The notes under the pieces were generated by a model, which worked only from the letters and a program-made list of their open reading frames with translations, did not search any database and had not been told where the DNA came from. Shown here in pieces: positions 12,801-20,172 of a stretch of DNA of 22,864 nucleotides (positions are counted from its first letter, which is position 1; each line of letters starts with the position of its first letter). The stretch covers positions 1,308,163 through 1,331,026 of the forward strand of contig NW_019091378.1 in the NCBI RefSeq assembly GCF_001949145.1, read 5' to 3'. A program made the translations under genes and the position numbers. Source of the stretch: Acanthaster planci (lineage: Eukaryota; Echinodermata; Asteroidea; Valvatida; Acanthasteridae).

Positions 12801-15800
12801 AAGGAGCACATGATGAGGCAAGAGGTTGCCTTGGTTCAGCGGCCAGACATCATGGATCGTGGCTGGGCTCGAGAGTATTTGTCTGATAAGATGCTTAAAG
12901 ACAGGATGAGGCAGGAGAAATGGAATGAGCAAATGAGGCAGTAAGTACATGAAGAAAAGATTTGATTAAAAACACCATTGACACAGGCAGGTTGGCTGTT
13001 GAAACCCAAAGAGGTGTTTGGCTTAGAGAAAGATTCAGATACATTTGAGTTGTGTATTTTTGTGATAGTAATTGTGATTGTAGTACTTGTCTCTTATAAG
13101 AACTGACAAAATGCTGTTTGGCATTTTGTTTATTAGAATTGCCTCATCAATTTTGTATATTTTTAATTATTGTACTAATCTTTGTTGAATTTTTTAAAAC
13201 TTTCTAAAGATTGGTGGATTGAACATCTCCTCTCGTGCTCTTCTGTTTAAGCGTTAATGTACTTGTTTCATTTATTCCCTCAGACAAGCACTTCAGAATA
13301 GGAAAGCTTTAAGTCTTCTCAAAAGAATTGGACCAAGTGTGGATATCTGGGAGTAAGTATGCCAACAGATATACTTCCTCATTTAAAGATGAAAGCGTGC
13401 TTACAATTTGCTATTCTCTGCAGTGCACCAAAAAAGTTGTTCTTTTTTTAAATTTCTTCTTTTTTCTTTGCCAGAGTACTTATGTGTCTTTTATTAACAG
13501 GTGCCACTTAAAAAACAAATATAAATTCTCAAGCCTTGGCAAGGGCAACTTCATGAAAACGTATTACACTAATATCTTTTGTGTTTGCATTAGGCAGTCA
13601 GATATATGTAGATGAATCTAGATCTTAAACTATAACAAAATGGCACCTGATGATATCAACGACCACAACAATGAAAAGGTGATTTTAATGGAGAATGTTG
13701 GCTTGTACTGCCGGTCTCAAACAGGAACTAAAGAAGGAAAATTATTGCCCAGTTTTACATTCCGACCTATTTTGATTTTTGCGTACAAATTGTTATTTAG
13801 TTTTGTTTGTTATATTTACCAGACTGTTCCATGGAGGAAAGAGGGGTGTCACTAAAGCACAAATGAAGAAAGCAGCTGTTACCATTCAGAAGTACGTGCT
13901 TTGTTAGAGTGAAATTGTGCTATTTTATTTGAGTTGGCAAACGCTGTGAAGGATGCATCTTTGTCATATTTGAACAAAAACAGACACGTAAATGCTAATT
14001 GTCTTCATCCGGTGTGAGAGTAAAACCTTGAATGTGCAGATGACCGGCGCCACTTCCGTCCAAAAACTTTGCAGTAGAGTATCAAAACAGACCCGTAACA
14101 CTTGCAGTAGGGCCTATATTCAGTGTACAGGGGCACAAATTCAGGTCTCTCCCAGATATAGGCAGTTGCATTTTTACAAAATATGTCCTAAATGTTTGCA
14201 TGCTTTTCATAAGGGTTTTTTGTTGTGTTCATATGTTGTGTGCATGTTTTATGTAAGTAATGCATTTTGACATGGCATGTGATAGATCCTGCGTGAAAGG
14301 CTGTGTATGCATAAGGCCACTACAGAAAAAAACCTGATTTTGCCCATTCATATTGTGCAAGTGATTTTTGTCTACATTCACACAGTATATCAGGGTAAGT
14401 TGTTGAAAAATGTTACCTGAGTGCACCTTACAAGCATAATGCTAAAGTTTCAAAGGGAGGTTTTGAAAGCAGTTGGACCTTTTGTCTTTGTGTAGATATG
14501 TAAGAGGCTGGGTTGTGAGGACCATGCTAGAGAAAGTCAAGCAAAAAGTGAGTATTGCTATATTTGTTTCCACTCCAGTTCTATGGTTTGTTTGTTGAAA
14601 TGTTGAGAGCAGTTCTGTACATTTCATTTTTACATTTTGGCTGGTTTGTTTATAAACAGCGCAGAAATTTGAAGAGACTAATAAACTCTTTTTATTTTGC
14701 TGTTTGAATGTAAAGTAACCGTGAAGATTCAGTTTGGCTCAGGATAAAGATGAAACTGAAATCTCGTTTTTCTTGTTCTCTTAGTCTCGAGTCCATGCAG
14801 GTTCCTTCAGAGCCTTTGTGAAGTACTATGCACAGCTGATGAAGCGCATTGCCCGCTGGCATGGCGTCAAGAAACCAAACATCCATCTGGACCTGTGGCA
14901 GATGGACGAGTTCATGGATCGAAAACGATGTAAGTCTTCTTTCAATCCTCCCTGAATTGAAGCACACCCTCACCGGCAAAAGAAAGACAGTTTTCCAACT
15001 TGGTTCTTGCAGGAGTTTGGCATGTATGCAAAGACCATACATTCCAGTATCAACTTGTTGCATGTACTCAGTGTGCCCCGTGTCAAAGCGCATAATCTTG
15101 CGCCTATGCCGTGAGTTCGTTTGTTCCTGCTCGGAACCATTTTATCAACTGGCACTACAGATGCATGCACAACCAGGGTTTTGTTTGCCTGTTGCTAAGG
15201 ACAATGGTCGCCCATTTCTGTAGATTCAGTTTTAGAATTATTGAAAGATATAAGTTGATTTGAAAATTTTCTTGTTACATTCTGCCTCCCTTCACCCCCT
15301 TGGCTATGCTGCCACATGAATGCACCAGCGAATAGGCCTGAGAGACACTGAAAATGTGCAAATTTCCACGTAACAATACTGTACAAGGTTGTAGTGCCAT
15401 GTGACCTCCTGCCGTGATCTGCAGCCATTGTTAGGAGTGCTTCACCCTCCTGCATTGCCCATCCATCAGTGTTGTATGGTTGCTGTGGTCTTGAGAATCA
15501 ATGTAATTTGTCGCCTTCTCCAGACTACGAGTATGTCTTTGCGAAGAGAGCACATCCCAATGACTTCATCACCATCCGGGATCTGGAAGGGTTCTTCAAG
15601 GAGTGTGACCACTATCCATCCAAGAGGGAGATCTTCAATGCCATATCTGGTGCTACCAAGAGTGAGTTAAATTCTTCCACGATCATGTCCATCCCCAGAA
15701 GGGGGAGTCCAGAGAGGCTTGGCCCCCCTAGCGAGCTGCTGACTCTCCCCCCTTTCCTCATTTGTAAAAAGCATAAGCATCAAGAATATCTATTGTTCTT

Positions 15801-16847
15801 GTTATATGCATACCTAGCTGGTACCGTGGCCCCCCAATGCCCAAAGCTGGCAGTGGAGCTGTATACATTCTGTCCCTGTCAGATGAGCTGGCTACCAGAA
15901 GTCGACAGCATTACTGCGGTGGTAAAATACAAGTCGTGACATGCATCAAATAGGAAACTGCGACTTGCTGAAACGCATGCAATGCATGCAACTCTAATGC
16001 CTAAGAAAGTGTGCAACTGAACTCCCGTCTGTGATAAAAGTGAGCTGTGGCTCACTTCGAATGCATTTTATGTGATTCTTTAGACAAAATTGTAGGTGTT
16101 GAACTCTGTAGGTGTTTATTAGAATGGTTTATTTTGTATATTGAAGAGGATGCTGAGAAACTGGATGCCAAACTCAATGAGAAAGAAGTGACCGAGGTGG
16201 CTTTCATGATCTACGTGCCTCAAGGAAGCAGCCTGAAAACGAAAGACACCAGGAAGTCAACGTGGCTGAACCCACTGGTTGACGGCAAGGAAGCCAAGAA
16301 ACTCATGGGTTGGTGTTCATTAGAATATTCATCAATGGGATTTGTTAGGGCTGTGCATTCATAGGTGGTTTGCAAAGTTGATATCCTAAATTATTGAGAT
16401 GTCCACCATGCTATTAAAGGAAAAAGAGCACACTACATAGTTTTTTGTTGCAGTATTTTCTCTCTTGCCAAGTGGTACTGAGCACTTATAATGAAATAAG
16501 TTTAACTTTATCCCCCGAGGATGTGTGTGAAATCATATTGAAATCAGAGGATTAAGGACTGTCATGAATAACAACCATGTGGAATCCCAACACAATGTAC
16601 ATAATTTAGGTCTCAGAAGTACGTACAGATTTTAAAATTTTATTTGAGCCTAAGATTTGGCACTCTTGTTGTCACTGATCGATATCTTCTTGTGGTTGTT
16701 CACACAGGGAGTGACGAGGTGGAGAAGGCCGAGTATGCCAAGTCGCTTCAGGTGGTCTTTGCGGCCTTCCAGGAGAGGCAGGAGAAAGAGGCGGCGGCCA
16801 AGAGGAGAGAGAAGAAGCAACAGGAGGAAGCAGGCCCAGCCAGTTAG
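720..16847 (+). CDS. IQ-motif coiled-coil protein gene, 18 visible coding exons (5' end outside window)
   Basis: This is the whole-gene entry; exons are listed separately. Eighteen exons, joined at GT-AG sites, give one open frame of about 3.1 kb. Incoming and outgoing phases match at every visible junction; only the junction under the 565-N gap cannot be tested. The predicted protein begins with basic Ser/Arg-rich low-complexity sequence, then an acidic disordered region, then RPKSA/RPSSA-type segments, a charged helical region, a single IQ motif (IQKYVRGWVVR) that is expected to bind calmodulin or a similar light chain, and a C-terminal region rich in aromatic and charged residues. There is no signal peptide or membrane segment in the visible part. 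Short RPxSA motifs are common in ciliary and microtubule-associated proteins, so that location is my inference. I do not recognise the exact family and give no symbol. The first exon or exons and the start codon must lie upstream of position 1. Confidence 0.85.
838..1392 (+). other. intron 1, containing a transposon arm
   Basis: This is non-coding between exons 1 and 2. It contains a solo arm of the hairpin element at 1064-1141, and the 92-residue ORF starting at 1084 lies partly inside that arm. At 966-1012 a stretch resembles the same arm at lower identity and may be an older copy. Confidence 0.65.
1064..1141 (+). mobile_element. solo arm of the 4803-4978 hairpin MITE
   Basis: The 78 bases align without gaps to the left arm of the element at 4803-4880, with about 9 differences by eye. 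They share the AATACRG start, the TAGTGCGCC core and the TTGGCCAATCA box. The inverted second arm is absent, so this is either a truncated copy or one in which the hairpin half was lost. Confidence 0.75.
1393..1514 (+). CDS. exon 2
   Basis: The acceptor CAACAAG leads into 40 codons starting ATDNKPRIPQAASHN and continuing with IGPQTLASLMVVNHLG, then QRRG. The donor is GGACG|GTAGGA. Entry is phase 0 and exit is phase 2, matching exon 1 and exon 3. A short hydrophobic patch (TLASLMVV) suggests a helix within otherwise polar sequence. No domain is recognised. Confidence 0.72.
1515..2099 (+). other. intron 2
   Basis: AT-rich intron ending in the acceptor TTTGACACAG. The short ORFs in it have no splice or composition support. 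No repeat element was recognised. Confidence 0.6.
2100..2136 (+). CDS. exon 3 (37-base microexon)
   Basis: One base completes an Arg codon with exon 2, followed by 12 codons reading ARMGFPGYHFDE. The donor GAG|GTAAAT is good. At 37 bases it is found only through phase agreement: it enters in phase 2 and leaves in phase 0, fitting both neighbours. Confidence 0.68.
2187..2296. mobile_element. 110-bp hairpin, MITE-like
   Basis: The left arm at 2187-2224 and right arm at 2258-2296 are inverted copies matching at about 36 of 39 positions (two substitutions and one extra T). The arms begin AACARTGTTTT at the ends and meet at GAGCAAG/TTGCTC. A nested pairing, GTTGCT with AGCAAC, lies in the spacer. 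The structure fits a small non-autonomous DNA transposon. No target duplication was identified, and no second copy is visible in the window. Confidence 0.65.
2499..2525 (+). repeat. short direct repeat, 12-bp unit
   Basis: The unit AACAAACATACG is present about twice in tandem. It is a minor low-complexity repeat in intron 3. Confidence 0.6.
2866..2929 (+). CDS. exon 4
   Basis: The acceptor TATTACAG is followed by 21 codons reading ETEGSPPAMEYMSITGPAKL plus Thr and one extra base. The donor is ACAA|GTGAGT. It enters in phase 0 and leaves in phase 1, which joins to exon 5 as a Thr codon. No domain is recognised. Confidence 0.72.
2930..3614 (+). other. intron 4
   Basis: Non-coding sequence between exons 4 and 5. 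The overlapping short ORFs on both strands lack splice support. It ends with the pyrimidine-containing acceptor TTGGTCCAACAG. Confidence 0.6.
3615..4454 (+). CDS. exon 5, long acidic disordered exon
   Basis: This 840-base exon encodes about 280 residues. It enters in phase 1 (TRGQADKAISIPTDE) and leaves in phase 1 at the donor CACAAG|GTACCA. The sequence is rich in Asp, Glu, Ser, Gln and Asn, with few hydrophobics and almost no predicted structure. It has short DL-containing acidic motifs (DLGDLEELDND, DLGSDDLHSSG) and a Tyr-rich end (IYISNYSETYETYDENE). The base composition is clearly richer in GC than the flanking introns. The exon probably acts as a flexible linker or interaction region; no catalytic motif is seen. 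The ORF itself continues five residues past the donor to a stop at 4469-4471, which could define a shorter isoform. Confidence 0.88.
4641..4646 (+). promoter_or_regulatory. candidate intronic poly(A) signal
   Basis: AATAAA lies in intron 5, 187 bases after the exon 5 donor and 169 bases beyond the read-through stop at 4469-4471. It could serve a truncated transcript that ignores the donor. Chance occurrence is quite possible in AT-rich sequence. Confidence 0.35.
4803..4978. mobile_element. 176-bp hairpin MITE with CCAAT boxes in both arms
   Basis: Two 78-base arms (4803-4880 and 4901-4978) are inverted copies matching at about 64 of 78 positions without gaps, separated by a 20-base spacer. 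The best-conserved blocks are TAGTGCGCCACCAAGAG continuing to TTGCAAC, and CGTTGGCCAATCA. The ends read AATAC and GTATT. A related solo arm lies at 1064-1141. There is no coding capacity, so it is a non-autonomous element. The superfamily is not assignable because no clear target duplication was seen. Each arm carries TTGGCCAATCA, a full CCAAT box of the NF-Y type. Confidence 0.85.
5130..5250 (+). repeat. degenerate ~30-bp tandem repeat
   Basis: Four successive units begin at about 5130, 5160, 5189 and 5223. Each starts CCCAC or CCTAC with a TGT, followed by an AATCTGT-like core and an A-rich stretch. Unit lengths are about 29-34 bases. Sequence just upstream (5090-5129) looks like a further, more diverged unit. 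Confidence 0.6.
5580..5856 (-). mobile_element. MITE-like element related to the hAT-type element at 20173
   Basis: Read on the minus strand from 5856, the sequence begins GGGTGCAGATCCAGAACC, then has CAAATTGTGGGGG, a G-rich run and GGGGCTAAACT. The order matches the element at 20173, which has GGTTCTAGAGCCAATTTG, a G run and AGCTAAACC. The other end, at 5581 on the + strand, reads AGGGCAGATGG and could be the matching inverted end. Target duplications are not evident, and a GA microsatellite adjoins the 5856 end. The boundaries are approximate. Confidence 0.45.
5857..5869 (+). repeat. (GA)n microsatellite
   Basis: A short GA run adjoining the right end of the MITE-like element. Confidence 0.7.
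8123..8356 (+). CDS. exon 6, RPKSA-motif segment
   Basis: The acceptor TTTGCGGGTCAG leads into A-PEEVLNRHFLAVTRNH, then IHRPKSANPRLYDTG, REGQNHNQERGRPALAREEG and FTIKIDQLGNEQSSRAL. It ends at the strong donor ATAG|GTAAGT and is phase 1 at both ends, consistent with exons 5 and 7. The first part (EEVLNRHFLAVTRNHI) looks helical and the remainder polar. RPKSANPR resembles the RPxSA motif common in ciliary proteins; this is a resemblance only. Confidence 0.85.
8357..9993 (+). other. intron 6
   Basis: Non-coding, 1.6 kb. It has a perfect 10-bp stem with a 9-base loop at 9502-9530 (ATGTCTTTTC and its complement). ORFs at 8596 and 9515 have no donor/acceptor fit. Nothing else is recognised. Confidence 0.6.
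9502..9530. repeat. perfect small hairpin in intron 6
   Basis: ATGTCTTTTC at 9502-9511 pairs exactly with GAAAAGACAT at 9521-9530 across a 9-base loop. Probably incidental. Confidence 0.6.
9994..10123 (+). CDS. exon 7 (3' end lost in gap)
   Basis: The acceptor CTTGAGCAG leads into a phase-1 entry that forms an Ala codon with exon 6. It then reads YMALSDEHRNQLQQRTLPLV, DQQRPHYRNQHTM and SPVVTKKPLT before the N run. The donor is in the gap. The segment is Gln/Arg/His-rich and probably disordered. Confidence 0.8.
10124..10688. other. assembly gap (565 N)
   Basis: The run of N hides the end of exon 7, at least one splice site and possibly one or more small exons. ORFs drawn through the Ns are artefacts. 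Confidence 0.99.
10767..10953 (+). CDS. exon 8
   Basis: The acceptor ATCTTTCCAG leads into two bases that complete a codon from the missing exon. The frame then reads SPMGSRSGSPMTAVLHTHLD, NLEESGRLEAMMPNLLQQM and SHSQPSLSEDGPPEPP, ending at the donor GGGAG|GTAGCT in phase 2. The middle (HTHLDNLEESGRLEAMMPNL) looks like an amphipathic helix, followed by Pro/Ser-rich sequence. The entry phase requires the previous exon to end with one extra base. Confidence 0.85.
10954..11761 (+). other. intron 8
   Basis: Non-coding with no repeat element recognised. It ends with a long T-rich tract before TTAAACCAG, a good acceptor. Confidence 0.65.
11762..12059 (+). CDS. exon 9, Pro/Ser/Arg-rich segment
   Basis: Ninety-nine codons follow one completing base and read WSDVQIGSSPRHHQLAPPQ, RPSSAPPSRTDSSPSP, RPSSAQLSRRPRSSTEK and GRPLPVFGGSKPV. 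The donor is CTGTG|GTACGT, exit phase 0. The composition is strongly disordered, with two RPSSA motifs. A different-frame ORF across the same bases (from 11779) is a shadow; the phase chain to exons 8 and 10 decides the frame. Confidence 0.82.
12060..12469 (+). other. intron 9
   Basis: AT-rich intron ending at the acceptor TTTCCTTTAG. Nothing else is recognised. Confidence 0.65.
12470..12633 (+). CDS. exon 10, start of charged helical region
   Basis: The acceptor TTTCCTTTAG opens with four Glu codons (EEEEKAMQLAQEAKSS). It continues with VNIRELFSGSAAKEYRKE and LERQEQERWEKQRRDSKQLN, leaving in phase 2 at AACAG|GTACAT. The long run of charged residues with spaced Leu/Tyr/Trp is typical of a coiled coil or single alpha helix. 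It begins the well-conserved-looking half of the protein. Confidence 0.9.
12794..12940 (+). CDS. exon 11, helical region continued
   Basis: The acceptor TATTCCAG joins to exon 10 as an Arg codon and reads FYKEHMMRQEVALVQRPD, IMDRGWAREYLSDKML and KDRMRQEKWNEQMRQ. The donor CA|GTAAGT is strong (phase 2). Met- and Arg-rich amphipathic helix. The exon has no stop in frame and is flanked by canonical sites. Confidence 0.9.
12941..13283 (+). other. intron 11
   Basis: AT-rich intron ending at TTCCCTCAG. Nothing else is recognised. Confidence 0.65.
13284..13352 (+). CDS. exon 12
   Basis: A 69-base exon reading QALQNRKALSLLKRIGPS then VDIW after the shared Gln codon. The acceptor is TTCCCTCAG and the donor GGGA|GTAAGT, phase 2 at both ends. 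It continues the helix and then has a Gly-Pro break. Confidence 0.85.
13353..13822 (+). other. intron 12
   Basis: AT-rich intron. The 95- and 71-residue ORFs across it run through the flanking splice sites in the wrong frame and are shadows. Confidence 0.65.
13823..13891 (+). CDS. exon 13, first half of the IQ motif
   Basis: After the shared Glu codon it reads LFHGGKRGVTKAQMKKAAVT then IQ, with the last codon (Lys) split. The acceptor is ATTTACCAG and the donor GAA|GTACGT, phase 2 at both ends. It carries the Ile-Gln of the calmodulin-binding IQ motif, preceded by a basic helix (KAQMKKAAVTIQ). Confidence 0.88.
13892..14495 (+). other. intron 13 (splits the IQ motif)
   Basis: A 604-base intron. 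ORFs within it (for example at 13992) are unsupported by splice sites. The acceptor is CTTTGTGTAG. Confidence 0.65.
14496..14547 (+). CDS. exon 14, second half of the IQ motif
   Basis: A 52-base exon completing Lys and reading YVRGWVVRTMLEKVKQK, with donor CAAAAA|GTGAGT and exit phase 0. Joined to exon 13 it gives IQKYVRGWVVR, an exact fit to the IQ consensus (IQ, three residues, RG, three residues, R). This is the clearest recognisable motif of the protein and predicts binding of calmodulin or a calmodulin-like light chain, usually without Ca2+. Confidence 0.9.
14785..14929 (+). CDS. exon 15
   Basis: The acceptor TTCTCTTAG leads into SRVHAGSFRAFVKYYAQLMK, RIARWHGVKKPN and IHLDLWQMDEFMDRKR, with one extra base before the donor GAT|GTAAGT (phase 1). 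It is rich in aromatic and basic residues and probably an ordered helical domain following the IQ motif. The overlapping minus-strand ORF is a shadow. Confidence 0.9.
14930..15523 (+). other. intron 15
   Basis: Non-coding. The large opposite-strand and same-strand ORFs in this interval overlap exons in other frames. It ends with the acceptor CGCCTTCTCCAG. Confidence 0.65.
15524..15661 (+). CDS. exon 16, conserved-looking C-terminal region
   Basis: The acceptor CCTTCTCCAG joins as a Tyr codon, then YEYVFAKRAHPNDFITIRD, LEGFFKECDHYPSKREIF and NAISGATK. The donor is AAGA|GTGAGT, phase 1. The pattern of aromatic residues around FITIRDLEGFFKEC suggests a compact helical fold, superficially EF-hand-like in helix spacing but without a calcium loop. 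The ORF runs on past the donor; that part is intron. Confidence 0.9.
15662..16146 (+). other. intron 16
   Basis: Contains a CCCCCC-rich stretch at 15700-15753 sharing GAGAGGCT and CCCCCCTA with the right half of the element at 20173, possibly an old relative, and a palindromic GCATGCAATGCATGCA run near 15975. Otherwise not informative. Confidence 0.5.
16147..16308 (+). CDS. exon 17
   Basis: Reads DAEKLDAKLNEKEVTEVAFM, IYVPQGSSLKTKDTRK, STWLNPLVDGKEAKKLM after a shared Lys codon. The acceptor TATATTGAAG is weak, with little pyrimidine tract. An AG two bases further on would break the frame, so position 16147 is set by phase. The donor ATGG|GTTGGT is below average. The coding signal and phase agreement (1 in, 1 out) nonetheless support the exon strongly. 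Confidence 0.82.
16309..16707 (+). other. intron 17
   Basis: AT-rich intron ending in TTGTTCACACAG. Nothing recognised. Confidence 0.65.
16708..16847 (+). CDS. exon 18, terminal exon with stop
   Basis: The shared Gly codon is followed by SDEVEKAEYAKSLQVVFAAF, QERQEKEAAAKRREKKQQ and EEAGPAS, then TAG at 16845-16847. The C-terminal tail is a Lys/Arg/Glu helix typical of coiled-coil or filament-associated proteins. Two other frames over the same bases are open but lose to this one on phase and composition. Confidence 0.9.
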
Positions 16848-18480
16848 CAGGCTGATGCTGCATAGTTGTATGGCCTAGAGTTGTGAAAAAGCACTAGCTG
16901 GGTTTTTTTTTTCATGCCGATAGGCTGAAGTTCATTCATGCAAGACCTGTTTAGGTTGCTGCTTGGTTGACTCAACGGTATGGGATGTTGCACAAATTTA
17001 CATAGGCTTTTTCAACAGAATGTGCACAAAACTTTAGTCTGTTGTCTTAGAGCCTCATAGGAACAGTAGATGATACTTTATGGACCAATTGTGAAAGCTA
17101 GAGTACAGAAGGGAACACAGATCTGAAATATTAGTCCCGAAAGCTGTTTTGCAGGGAACAAACAACCAATTTGACTTGAATGAGTGGAAACCCTCACTAA
17201 TTTCGTGTGGGCACAAGTCACAAGGTTGGGCAATTGGTATTCATATGTCAAGGTCATTTTGGATAATAACACATACTGACATCGCACCACCTGTATCAAT
17301 TATCCCAAATGACCGGTGATGCACTTCATTGTGTGCGTGAACTGTTGGGATAAAAGAACCAGTGCACTGTGAACACAGGCCACCTGTTAGAGCTGTTAGC
17401 GGTGTGTTGGACTTGAAAAACACATCTGGATAGAAACTGTACCGCAATGTTCTCCTGTCATGATTTTTATGTTTCACTCAAGTTCATGCAGTTGATCGCA
17501 CTAGCAGTGTTTACACAGTAACACGATCTCTCAGTGACCATTTAAAGTTAGTCATCATTCCGGACCTTCCTGTACCTATGCCTGTGCTCAATGCATATGT
17601 ACCGATAACAATGAGCAAGTTAGGTCAAGAAAAACTGTTCATTGTGCGGTTAGTTTGTGACATTGTACCCTAATTTACAAAGGGAAACATTTCTTGTTGA
17701 GCAGGTATTAAATGTTATCAAAGCAGCTCATGGTCCAGTCTCCTTGCTGTAACATTTTAATGTGACCAACCTCTAGACTGTCCTAAACAGTCAGCTTGAC
17801 TAGTCCAACCGCCGTTGACTAAGGTGTGTTTGATTATAGTGAAACCAAACTGGTGTCCATGGAACTTGCTTAAGAGAGTTGTACTGTGGTCAGTCAATTG
17901 TATGCTTAACTGGCTCACTGCGGGACATTGTTAAACAGTCAGTCTCCTAAAAGTGATGGAAGCAGACACTTGCCACTGTAAACGTAAATGTCAACCGGCA
18001 ACATTGGCAGAGATTCCGGGGAACTTTTAGGAGTGGGGAATTGCCGATTTAATCATCTCCCCCCTTTCAAGTCACCGACTTTATGTGCACCCCTAATTGA
18101 AGTGGGACCTTGGACCCTGTGCTATGTCATGCTCCACACAAGGATGACCTTTCAGAAATCATCCCCACCCCACATGTGACAAGAAATCTCCACCCGTGAC
18201 TGGCGATAGTTATAACTTTACATAGTTTGGAAGAAGATAGCTTGACGATACTCTTTATTTTACCTTTAGTGCTTTTTGGTGATCCAGAGATACACATAAT
18301 CAAAATTGAGTTTGTGGCCCTCTCCTGTCACTCTGGTAAGCTGCTCCAGAGAATAGCATGTGCCAGATGAATCTTCACAAATTGCTCAAGGCATGCTATC
18401 GCATCATTACCCCTGACACTCATATGCTCCTGTAATTTTTGCGTATCCTTTCAAATAAAGCAATATTATTCAAAATCTGC
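16848..18480 (+). other. probable 3' UTR
   Basis: No coding exon follows the stop. The first consensus AATAAA is at 18454-18459, giving a 3' UTR of about 1.6 kb if used. An ATTAAA variant at 17707-17712 is an earlier possibility. The short ORFs in this interval lack support. Confidence 0.5.
18454..18459 (+). promoter_or_regulatory. candidate main poly(A) signal
   Basis: AATAAA, the first consensus signal after the stop codon. A second AATAAA lies at 18824-18829. Confidence 0.5.
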
Positions 18481-20160
18481 TTTGAAAACTTCCTTCGGAT
18501 GTACTTTTATCATTTCTTTAATTAGCACTGTGGGACCTCACTACAATGAGCTTTCACGCTATTTTTTTCACTTGATGTAATTTTCATTGGGATAGTTGAA
18601 GTGTTGTGCTTTCAGTTGACTCGGATGCTTGCTCTTTCAGTGAATGTGCACATCAAACTTATGCTGATAAGTTGTGAGATTTTGTTTGTATAATTGAAGT
18701 AGAAGCTATATTTATATTAAATTTTCAATATTTTGAAATGAAAATGCTTCCTGTGAAGGCCATCTCCATTCAAGTTAATGTAATAATTTTTGCAAAGGTG
18801 GTAGTATGTAAAATAACTAAAACAATAAATTTTATATCAATAATTTTTCAATTGTCTTTCTTTTATTTTTATAAAAAATGTACGTCTGTTTCTGGAGTAA
18901 ATAATTTTTTACACTAAGTTGAAATACATGAATTTTGATAAGGAAAAATTTCTTGTTTTTTTAAGAAACACTTGAGACTGGAAGAAGTCTAATTTTACAA
19001 ATAAATTCACATTGGTTAGCCTTACAAGATATAAATGCCTTCATTTGTATGAAGCTTCTGAACGTTATTGTGCTCTGAAAAGAACCATAGTATGTTTTAA
19101 ATGGTGAGATAGACACAAAATCATAATGATTGATTGACCTTTTTTCACCTCATTTCACTTTTTAGTTTGAACATATAAAAGAAATGCAAGTAACAGTGCT
19201 TCAATTTTTTCAAAGCCAGTTATATATTAATGAAGAAGAAATTGCAACAATATTCACTCCTCACATGTATAAAATGGAAGATTTTTAACTGCTGACCAAT
19301 TGTACGGTCAGCAGTTTTTGCGCTGTAGAAAACTTTTTTTCTGAGATAACATCTTTGTAAATAGAAACCTTTAAGACATTCAGATTAATGTCATTGTAAC
19401 ACATATATTAGAAACAATATCAAAATATTATCTCCCACTTATATTATTTTTGCAATATTCCCCATCATTTTAGAACTAAAGTATGAAATTTTATCTTGTA
19501 AAGAACCCAATCACTGTAATATGGAGGTCTGTGTGTGGGTTGAAACTAATTAAAATTGGACTTTGTCATATAATTTTTCCGTACGTGGATTGTGTTTAAT
19601 TATGTTTAGATGCCATTATTTTCAGTTTTTCCGAGTCTTGCCTGGGATCCCCAAATTTATGCCCACTCTCAGTCTTCGTATAATTTTGCTGCTTAAAGAA
19701 CCCAGTTTTCAGCCAGTATTTAACTGGAACAAAGAAAGGCAAAGGTGTCCAGTGACTTTTAAAGATGGGCTTTTTTATAATAATTGTTTGCTTATAAGAA
19801 GAAACTTGTCAAAGTTTCATTAACACTACCACTGTTACCAAGTCTTGACCAAGTAAATTGTTGTCAATTAATACTTTGTAAAATCAAAATGCAATTCAAT
19901 ATAGTACTTGTACTTTTTTAATGGAAGTACACGTGTAAAATCAGCCAATGAAACAGCCAACCTAAAACCAGCAATGAGCCTGTCAGCTCATAATTCCAAG
20001 TAATTTCTCGAAGTAGTCGACCCAGTTCGCTTGCCCCACTACAGGTCGTGTAGGCTACCAGTGAGTGTACAGCCGCCATAAAGCACGGTTTCAGGGGATG
20101 GAACATTTTTTTACGAAGGGTGGGAAAATTTGGGAAACTAAAAATTCCTTTGACCTTTTG
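18481..20160. other. AT-rich intergenic sequence
   Basis: Very AT-rich sequence with a second AATAAA at 18824. The 86-residue ORF at 19563 has no recognised feature. A perfect hairpin lies at 19287-19316. Nothing else is seen. Confidence 0.55.
19287..19316. repeat. perfect 11-bp hairpin
   Basis: AACTGCTGACC at 19287-19297 pairs exactly with GGTCAGCAGTT at 19306-19316 around an 8-base loop. Flanking T tracts follow. No longer pairing was found, so it is too short for a microRNA precursor or a full MITE. Confidence 0.65.
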
Positions 20161-20172
20161 TGACCTTTTCAG

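Noticed and set aside
14692-15093. 133-residue minus-strand ORF
   Set aside because: Antisense shadow of exon 15 and adjoining intron, with no independent evidence.
15524-15661. Calcium-binding EF-hand in exon 16
   Set aside because: Helix spacing is suggestive but no acidic calcium loop is present.
15662-15939. Extension of exon 16 past its donor
   Set aside because: GTGAGT at 15662 is a strong donor, exon 17 continues in phase, and the extension is compositionally unlike the rest of the protein.
19287-19316. microRNA precursor or histone-type stem-loop
   Set aside because: The 11-bp stem with 8-base loop is too short for a microRNA precursor and lacks the histone stem-loop layout.
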